From an uncultured Clostridia bacterium (GTDB taxonomy: Bacteria; Bacillota; Clostridia; HGM11327), in contig CAJLXE010000036.1 of assembly GCA_905210525.1 (NCBI GenBank), forward strand, positions 1 to 11,426: DNA of 11,426 nucleotides, given 5' to 3'. The position numbers and the translations under genes were made by a program. This document shows positions 6,242-11,426 of this stretch, piece after piece. The notes below the pieces were generated by a model that was given only the letters and a program-made list of their open reading frames with translations, was not told where the DNA came from and did no database searches. Within the stretch, counting starts at the first letter, position 1. Each line of letters starts with the position of its first letter.

Positions 6242-6818
6242 TTTTCTCTTCTCCCTTGAGCAGTGCGCACAGGCCGATTACGATGAGAGGCACAATTACG
6301 GCTTGAACGGCGAGTCCTGAAAATCCCATGCAGATCTGTTCCCATACAACGGCAGGGGTGAAGGGCGTTAAAGTTTGGAATATAAGCACCGACAGCATGA
6401 ATACCGTTCTGCCGGACAACTGCGCAAGAATTACCGCAGGAAAAGCATAAAGACTGTTTTCGGCGATTTTTTTTGAAAATGCACCCGAAACTGAGGCAAA
6501 TACAGCCAGTTCAACTATCATGAAAGGCAATCTTGCAAGTGCGGGCATTGGAGAAGAAATTGCGGATGTTATAATGAAACTTGCCACAGGTGCAGCAATT
6601 CCTATGCTGAGCCCCCATTGCGTACCGAGAAGACAGCCGCCCAAAAGAATCGGCAGATACATAGGCAGCCACCGTGCGCCGCTGTTTTGACCGGCAACGA
6701 GATGAACGAATTGCGGTAGCACTACTGCAAGCGCTATGATTGTTACGGCGATAAGACTTTTAAGTGTGATTTTAAACTTTAACGATGCATTTTTTCTTGT
6801 TAAAACAGATTCTATCAT
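6234..6818 (-). CDS. ECF transporter S component (substrate-binding membrane subunit)
   Basis: This 194-residue integral membrane protein has about six hydrophobic segments (roughly 20-38, 50-67, 68-88, 97-114, 124-148, 160-187), the size and topology of an energy-coupling-factor S component. The stretch RWLPMYLPILLGGCLLG (49-65) followed by GLSIGIAAPVASF is the conserved core seen in this family. S components bind a vitamin or other micronutrient and dock on a shared EcfA/A'/T module, which is not encoded here. The substrate cannot be read from the sequence. The ATG at 6818 has no close ribosome site: AGGAAG is over 30 bases upstream and no better in-frame start exists. The gene follows the second reductase after 69 bp and overlaps the DUF1893 gene. 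Confidence 0.78.
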   Translation of the reverse strand: MIESVLTRKNASLKFKITLKSLIAVTIIALAVVLPQFVHLVAGQNSGARWLPMYLPILLGGCLLGTQWGLSIGIAAPVASFIITSAISSPMPALARLPFMIVELAVFASVSGAFSKKIAENSLYAFPAVILAQLSGRTVFMLSVLIFQTLTPFTPAVVWEQICMGFSGLAVQAVIVPLIVIGLCALLKGEEKNG

Positions 6819-6887
6819 ATTAATAACCGTGGCTTCCGATTTGGCGAAAGCTTCCTTTCTTAAAAAATCGGGGATGGATTTGTAAAT

Positions 6888-7988
6888 TTATTTGCCGAAA
6901 TAATCGGCTATTTTTTTCATTTTGTATTGTTGTTTTACCTTAAACGGACAGCGCTTGTCGCAATGTCCGCAATTGAGACAGGCATCGGCTTTTACAGTCA
7001 GTTTATCGTAGTGGTTGTGTGCCATTTTATCGCCTGCAAGGGACAAGTCGTAATATTTATTGACAATTCCTATATCAATTCCGGCAGGACACGGCTGGCA
7101 ATGATTACAATAAACACAATTACCCATTGCCGATTCCGGTGTGAATTTGCCTATTACGGAATAATCACATTCTTCTTTTGCTGCAGAATTGTATTTCAGA
7201 AGTTCGTTCAGGTCGCTCAGCCCACGTACTCCGGGTACAACTGCAAGCACAGCCGGACGGTCCAGACAATACCGTATGCATTGATTTTTAGTGAGTGCTT
7301 TACGGAACGGCGAAGTGCTGTCCGACAGCAGTTGTCCGCCGTGAAAAGGCTTCATTACAGATATACCGACGCCCTCGGACTCACAACGGCGGAAAAGCTC
7401 CGCACGTTCGTTTGTTGTGCCGATACCGTATTCGTCACCGCGTTCCAGATCGTAAGCCGGGTTTACGGAAAACATCATCATATCTATGATTCCGGTATCG
7501 ATAACTTTATTGGCGACGCTCGGCGTGTGGGAGGAAAATCCGATATGCTTTACAATACCGCTCTCTTTAAGCTCTTTTACGTAATCGAGAATACCGTTCT
7601 TTTTTATATCGTCAAAATCGCTTTCTTCATCAACGCAATGTAAAAATCCGAAATCAACAGTGTCCGTTTTAAGTGTTTTCAGTTCCCAAGCAAATGTCCT
7701 TTTGATAGTTTCGGGATTGCGTGACCAGCCGTATTCGCCTTTTTCGTTGTATACGGCTCCGAAATGCAGTTGAAAATATATGTTGTCACGATTATTTTCT
7801 ATTGCCTTGCCGAAAGGCTCATATACGTTTTTGCCTCCTGCGCAAAGGTCGAAAAATTTGATTCCGTTTTGAATTGCTTTTTCGATTACCGCTTGAATTT
7901 CATCGGGCGAAGCGTTCTGAATACCGCCGAGACCAAGTCCGAGCGTGCTTATCAGTTCGTTCCCGTGAGGTAGTTTTCTGTATTCCAT
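6888..7988 (-). CDS. [4Fe-4S] aldo/keto reductase, tandem copy 2
   Basis: This 366-residue protein has an N-terminal aldo/keto reductase TIM barrel and a C-terminal ferredoxin-like extension. The extension holds CVYCNHCQPCP (Cys 291, 294, 297, 300) and CLNCGHCDKRCP (337, 340, 343, 347), ligands for two [4Fe-4S] clusters. In the barrel Asp47, Tyr56 and His117 align with the AKR catalytic residues, but the catalytic Lys position appears to be His75 (FQLHFG). I recall related iron-sulfur AKRs with a similar His, so this looks like a subfamily trait. The ATG at 7988 is preferred: AAGGAG lies 13 bases upstream, whereas a TTG at 8000 would sit almost on the ribosome site. It begins one base after the stop of the preceding reductase frame, so coupling is likely. 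The substrate is unknown. Confidence 0.88.
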   Translation of the reverse strand: MEYRKLPHGNELISTLGLGLGGIQNASPDEIQAVIEKAIQNGIKFFDLCAGGKNVYEPFGKAIENNRDNIYFQLHFGAVYNEKGEYGWSRNPETIKRTFAWELKTLKTDTVDFGFLHCVDEESDFDDIKKNGILDYVKELKESGIVKHIGFSSHTPSVANKVIDTGIIDMMMFSVNPAYDLERGDEYGIGTTNERAELFRRCESEGVGISVMKPFHGGQLLSDSTSPFRKALTKNQCIRYCLDRPAVLAVVPGVRGLSDLNELLKYNSAAKEECDYSVIGKFTPESAMGNCVYCNHCQPCPAGIDIGIVNKYYDLSLAGDKMAHNHYDKLTVKADACLNCGHCDKRCPFKVKQQYKMKKIADYFGK

Positions 7989-7989
7989 A

Positions 7990-9094
7990 TTACTTTTCAA
8001 ACTCCTTTTTTACATCTTCAAGAAGCTTTCTTATCGGAAGATGCTGAGGACATGCAGCTTCACATTTGCCGCATTTTATACAATCCGAAGCTTTTCCTTT
8101 GTTTTTGGTATGTACTTCATTGTAGTAGTAATCTGCATTCCAGTCGCGGTAAATATTTTTTGTGTTCATGCAGGCGAATAAATCGGGAATAGATATATTT
8201 TTGGGGCAACCGGCAATGCAGTATCTGCAAGCTGTACAAGGGCTTCATGGGTTTGAATACTTCACATACATTTTTTACAGCCTGCATTTCCTGTTTGTTT
8301 AACGGCTGAAAGTCTTTCATATATGAAATGTTATCTTCCATCTGTTCAAGGTTGCTCATACCCGAAAGCGTCATGAATACGCCTTCACAACCTGCCGCGA
8401 AGCGTACCGCATAGCTTGCGGGACTGCCGCCGTTCAGGTCATCAAGGAATTTTTTTGCTTGTGCGGGCAAGTTGACGAGGTTGCCGCCCTTGACAGGTTC
8501 CATGACGATAACGGGTTTGCCGTATTTGCGGCATACCTCAAGACATTTTTTCGCCTGAACCGCGGGATCATCATAATCCACGTAATTAAGCTGAATCTGC
8601 ACAACCTCAATTTGAGGATATTCCGAAAGAATTTGTTCAAGAACATCGGCTGTATCGTGGAATGAAATACCGAAATGTTTTATTTTGCCCTCATTTTTAA
8701 GCTCTAAGGACTGTTCGTAAGCGCGGCATTTTTTAAAATGGGCAAAAATATTTTTTGACTGCGCGTGCATAAGATAAAAATCGAAAAAATCAACACCGCA
8801 GAGCTTTAGCTGACTTTCAAAAAACGGACGGATTTCGCTTTCCGACTTGAAGTAAAAATTCGTTAATTTGTTTGTAAGAATAAATTTTTCTCTCGGGTAG
8901 CGCTTTACAAGACAATCACGGATTGCGGTTTCACTTTTTCCGTTCAGATAGCCGTGTGCCGTATCGAAATAATTGAATCCGTTATCTATAAAAGTGTCGA
9001 TCATTTTATTGAATTCGGCATAATCCACTTCGTCTCCCTGCATGGGCAGACGCATACAGCCGAATCCGAGATTTTTATGTACGTTTTCAAACAT
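7990..9094 (-). pseudogene. [4Fe-4S] aldo/keto reductase, tandem copy 1, frameshifted
   Basis: The N-terminal 280 or so residues are a normal AKR barrel with a complete tetrad: Asp44, Tyr49, Lys76 and His110, in FDTAHGY, LTNK and LMH contexts. After VCEVFKPMK the frame goes wrong and the uninterrupted reading ends at 8117 without iron-sulfur ligands. Removing one base from the GGG at 8240-8242 restores CTACRYCIAGCP and CIKCGKCEAACP, two [4Fe-4S] motifs, and the frame then runs to a TAA at 7990-7992. The corrected protein is 367 residues, matching its tandem neighbour. This is therefore either a recent mutation or a sequence error. Ribosome site AAGGAG precedes the ATG at 9094. The gene lies 66 bp after the CMD-family gene, in the same direction. 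Confidence 0.85.
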
Positions 9095-9160
9095 ATTTTT
9101 TCTCCTTGAAGTAATTTTAATTTTTATGTTCGCAAAAACACTGTATAAATATGATCGGGT

Positions 9161-9913
9161 TTAATTTTTTGCCGCCTCTTTTATGCAGCGCAATGCGTTT
9201 AAAGAGCGCGGATAACCTATGTACGGCAGACACTGCGAAACTATTTTTATCAAAAATAATTCGTTGTTACCCAATCGGATATTTGCTTTTGCGTGTGCAA
9301 TGAGCTGCGGTTCACAGCCGCCCTGTGCAGATAAAAAGCAAAATGTTATCATTTCGCGCTGTTTGTGATTGAGTCCGTTTCTTGTATAATAATCGCCGAA
9401 GCAGTTATCGACAAGCCATTTGTTTATATGCCGTGTTTCGGGATCTCCGGAATTTGCAAAACCGCGCATCTGTTCGCCGAAAATCTGTATTTGCGCTTGT
9501 TCTCCGCTTTCCTCGCGGCTTTTTGCTGTTGTTGTTGACTGCTTTGCCAAGGGAAGATCGGTATTTTGTTCGTGCAATATTTCATTTGTTGCATTTAAAA
9601 AGGGGAGGATTCTTCCCATACCGAGATAAGGCGTTGATTGATAAATAATTTCTTTGGCTTCGATCGGCGAAACGCCTGCATTGAGCGCGGCTGGCAGCAT
9701 TAATTTGTATGCGTCGATACCCTGACAGCCTATCAGAGTTGCCAGTATTGCCGTAAAGCGTGTTTTGTCGTCAATATCATCGGAATTTACTACCTCATCA
9801 AAAGCAAAATTATAAAATATTTCCGTAAATTCAGGATCATTTTCCCCGAATATTGATTTTTTATCGGGAAACATTTTTTCATGATAAGATTTTGCATACT
9901 CGGTTATTTCCAT
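9161..9913 (-). CDS. Carboxymuconolactone decarboxylase (CMD) family protein, two-domain
   Basis: This 250-residue, all-helical protein contains two CMD-like domains. The N-terminal one (about 45-115) has the pattern TRFTAILATLIGCQGIDAYK followed by AGVSPIEAKEIIYQ. The C-terminal one (about 155-248) has KQREMITFCFLSAQGGCEPQL, an IAHAKANIRLG helix and a SLNALRCIKE end. The family covers gamma-carboxymuconolactone decarboxylase and AhpD alkylhydroperoxidases. Here no CxxC with the AhpD-type His follows, so thiol-peroxidase activity is unlikely. Such double-domain proteins often sit beside flavodoxins and aldo/keto reductases in anaerobic Firmicutes; their reaction is unclear. It follows the flavodoxin by 58 bp. 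The start has a GGGGG-type ribosome site, weaker than that of its neighbours. Confidence 0.85.
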   Translation of the reverse strand: MEITEYAKSYHEKMFPDKKSIFGENDPEFTEIFYNFAFDEVVNSDDIDDKTRFTAILATLIGCQGIDAYKLMLPAALNAGVSPIEAKEIIYQSTPYLGMGRILPFLNATNEILHEQNTDLPLAKQSTTTAKSREESGEQAQIQIFGEQMRGFANSGDPETRHINKWLVDNCFGDYYTRNGLNHKQREMITFCFLSAQGGCEPQLIAHAKANIRLGNNELFLIKIVSQCLPYIGYPRSLNALRCIKEAAKN

Positions 9914-9971
9914 ATTTTTGCCCCCACTTTATTTTTATTTGGTTTATACCGCAATGTTCGGACGAAAGCTT

Positions 9972-10508
9972 TTACAAGGTATTGTTTTTTATTTTGGCCA
10001 ATGCTTGTTTGGCCCAATCCGAAACATATTTTTCAGAATTTTCGACGTCCGAACCGTACACAGGCAGTCCTTTTTTTATTTTTGCTCCCATGCAGACCCT
10101 TTTGAGATCCCTCTCGCTTGAGCCCATGCCGCTGCCTTCGTTTGTACAGAAGGGAATTATTGTTTTACCTGATAAGTCGTAATTTTCTAAAAATGTAAAC
10201 ATTGCCATAGGCATAGTGCCCCACCAATTCGGATAACCAACAAAAATTACATCGTAATCGTTCAGGTTTTCTTTATAGCGTTTAAGCTTGGGACGCGCGT
10301 TATTCTGCAATTCTTTTTTTGCTTCATCGGTGCAGGTATAATAATCTTCACTGTAATTTTTTACGGTTTCTACTTCAAATAATTCTCCGCCGACGGCTTT
10401 TTGAATGAATTCCGCAACGATTTCCGTATTGCCTTTTGAAAGATATTTAATGCTTCCGCTGCGATAGTTTTGTCCTTTTCTTGAATAATAAACGATTAAA
10501 TTTGACAT
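9972..10508 (-). CDS. Flavodoxin (Flavodoxin_4-like)
   Basis: This 178-residue protein matches a flavodoxin-like FMN-binding fold. The phosphate loop is an extended version, YYSRKGQNY followed by SKGNTEIVAEFI. Later come VIFVGYPNWWGTMPM, the usual FMN ring-binding loop, and KTIIPFCTNEGSGMGSSERDL, typical of the Flavodoxin_4 group. It would act in the cytosol as a one- or two-electron carrier or quinone/nitro reductase. The ATG at 10508 is preceded by a strong AAGGAGG ribosome site and by its own promoter with a palindromic operator. It is probably the first gene of the operon running to 5798 and may feed electrons to the iron-sulfur reductases; that partnership is inferred from position. Confidence 0.92.
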   Translation of the reverse strand: MSNLIVYYSRKGQNYRSGSIKYLSKGNTEIVAEFIQKAVGGELFEVETVKNYSEDYYTCTDEAKKELQNNARPKLKRYKENLNDYDVIFVGYPNWWGTMPMAMFTFLENYDLSGKTIIPFCTNEGSGMGSSERDLKRVCMGAKIKKGLPVYGSDVENSEKYVSDWAKQALAKIKNNTL

Positions 10509-10531
10509 ATTTGCCTCCTTTTTATGTTTAT

Positions 10532-10560
10532 ATTATAGACCTTTCGTAAAAATCAATCAA
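10532..10560 (-). promoter_or_regulatory. Promoter of the flavodoxin-led operon
   Basis: On the - strand a -35 box TTGATT (10560-10555) and a perfect -10 box TATAAT (10537-10532) are separated by 17 bases. Transcription would start near 10525, giving a leader of only about 17 nt with the ribosome site inside. The -35 box lies within the palindrome at 10553-10570. Confidence 0.8.
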
Positions 10561-10570
10561 TATTGATTGA
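10553..10570. promoter_or_regulatory. 18-bp perfect palindrome, probable operator
   Basis: TCAATCAATATTGATTGA is identical to its reverse complement over all 18 bases and covers the -35 box of the flavodoxin promoter. Its position suits a repressor, or an activator touching the -35 region. The adjacent LysR-family regulator is the obvious candidate, and the site contains the T-N11-A pattern of that family, but perfect palindromes are equally typical of MarR or TetR regulators. Confidence 0.7.
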
Positions 10571-10610
10571 GGACATAATTCATAAGTTAAACTAATAAAA
10601 GGAGATATGT

Positions 10611-11426
10611 TTATTCGGTAAAGTTTTGGCGTAAAAGCCGTGCGAATTCTTCGATGTAGCAATTAGTTTTCTTTTTTTGCCAGAATGCGCAATATGTTCT
10701 TACAATAGGCGAAAAATCGGGTCGTTTTACTTCCCGTTGCAGCAGGGAAGAGGATTCTTCTTTTTTAATTCTTTCGACGAGCATATATCCGCGGCCGCTC
10801 AGAGCCATGAGCTTGGCATCATCCAGATTTTCGGCAAAAATAAACAGTTTGCCTATGCCGAGCGTATTTTCGTAAAATCCTGTTCGATTTTTTCCTGCTG
10901 TTTGTTTGCGATTAAAATGCATGGATAATTTTCGAGATGCGCGGTGGTAATGTCGTCAATTCGGGCAAGAGGGTGATTAACGGAAAATTCTACGTATGCG
11001 GGACTTTGCTTCAATACAAAATTTTCGTATTCATCGGAAAACGCTCTGCGCTGGTCATTCAGGACAATAAGAGATTTTCCGCTTCGTAAGGAATGGTATA
11101 AATCCTCGTGTGTACCCTTGAAAACACTGATAGTAACATCAGGACAGACTTTTGAAAATTGGGCGATGGTTTGTGACAATTCGGTTCCGTCATAGCTTGC
11201 CAGATAGCCTATAGGCAGACTTAATTCGTCGCAAGAGCCCATACGCACAGTTTCATTTTTGTATCCTCGATGTATTGTAAAATATTTTTTCCTCGTTTAT
11301 AAAAATATTCGCCTGCGGGGGTTAAAGTAAATTTTCTGCCGGTGCGATTATAGAGTTTTACACCCAATTCGGTTTCCAATGCGTTTAGTTGTTGGGAAAT
11401 TGCAGACTGTGAAATATAACGTTGTT
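10611..11426 (-). pseudogene. LysR-family transcriptional regulator, partial, two frameshifts
   Basis: Three adjacent frames join into one LysR-type protein of about 272 visible residues; roughly the first 20 lie beyond the window edge at 11426. The start is the recognition helix and wing of the winged HTH: RYISQSAISQQLNALETELG, then VKLYNRTGRKFTLTPAGEYF. The frame breaks at a T-run at 11256-11260; adding one base gives DTKNETVRMGSCDELSLP, the normal opening of the effector domain. It breaks again at AAAA 10874-10877; adding one base joins KIEQDF to YENTLGIGKLFIF. It ends at a TAA at 10611-10613. The regulator would sense a small molecule and control the neighbouring flavodoxin operon. If the indels are real, it is inactive. 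Confidence 0.85.

Noticed and set aside
7998..8000. TTG start for the second tandem reductase
   Set aside because: It lies about one base from the AAGGAG ribosome site, too close for initiation; the ATG at 7988 has workable spacing and matches the usual family N-terminus.
9161..9913. AhpD-type alkylhydroperoxidase function
   Set aside because: The protein lacks the CxxC plus His signature of AhpD; only the broader CMD fold pattern is supported.
10597..10621. Strong AAAAGGAG followed by an ATG at 10607 on the + strand
   Set aside because: The frame stops after four codons and overlaps the end of the regulator gene; no continuation in other frames looks coding. A relic of a divergent gene cannot be excluded.

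Overview
The window looks like chromosomal DNA of a low-GC, Gram-positive anaerobe of the class Clostridia, probably a gut member of the Oscillospiraceae/Lachnospiraceae type. The evidence is two sortase-anchored surface proteins, strong AGGAG-type ribosome sites, sigma-A-like promoters, an ECF-type S component, and oxygen-sensitive redox proteins (iron-sulfur aldo/keto reductases and a flavodoxin). Species cannot be fixed from the sequence.

The left half (1-5004, + strand) carries two large secreted proteins, each with its own promoter, leader and terminator. The first (161-2149) has InlB B-type repeats separated by calcium-loop-like linkers and ends in an IPETGD sorting signal. The second (2467-5004) has two PPC-like repeats, a predicted beta-helix of the DUF4353 carbohydrate-binding type interrupted by seven 33-bp PSPSPSEDPIV repeats, a Cys/His-rich module, and a QPDTGD sorting signal. 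The two 5' leaders share a spaced motif, and the first folds into a long stem-loop. No sortase gene is in the window.

The middle (5005-5797) holds an unusual terminator whose loop is three 14-bp tandem repeats, a short orphan reading-frame remnant on the - strand, and a small CopZ-like metal-binding protein (5498-5731, +). A shared bidirectional hairpin separates this from the convergent right-hand block.

The right half (5798-11426) is all on the - strand and reads, in transcription order: a LysR-family regulator (N-terminus cut by the window edge, two frameshifts), a flavodoxin with its own promoter and an 18-bp perfect palindrome over the -35 box, a two-domain carboxymuconolactone-decarboxylase-family protein, two tandem [4Fe-4S] aldo/keto reductases (the first frameshifted), an ECF S component, and a DUF1893 protein. 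Close spacing suggests one operon. A plausible reading is a small-molecule redox module: the flavodoxin passes electrons, the iron-sulfur reductases act on a carbonyl or quinone-like substrate, and the membrane S component imports an unknown compound. This is inference from gene content.

All three frameshifts (one reductase, two in the regulator) fall in short homopolymer runs, so base-calling error and genuine gene decay both remain possible.
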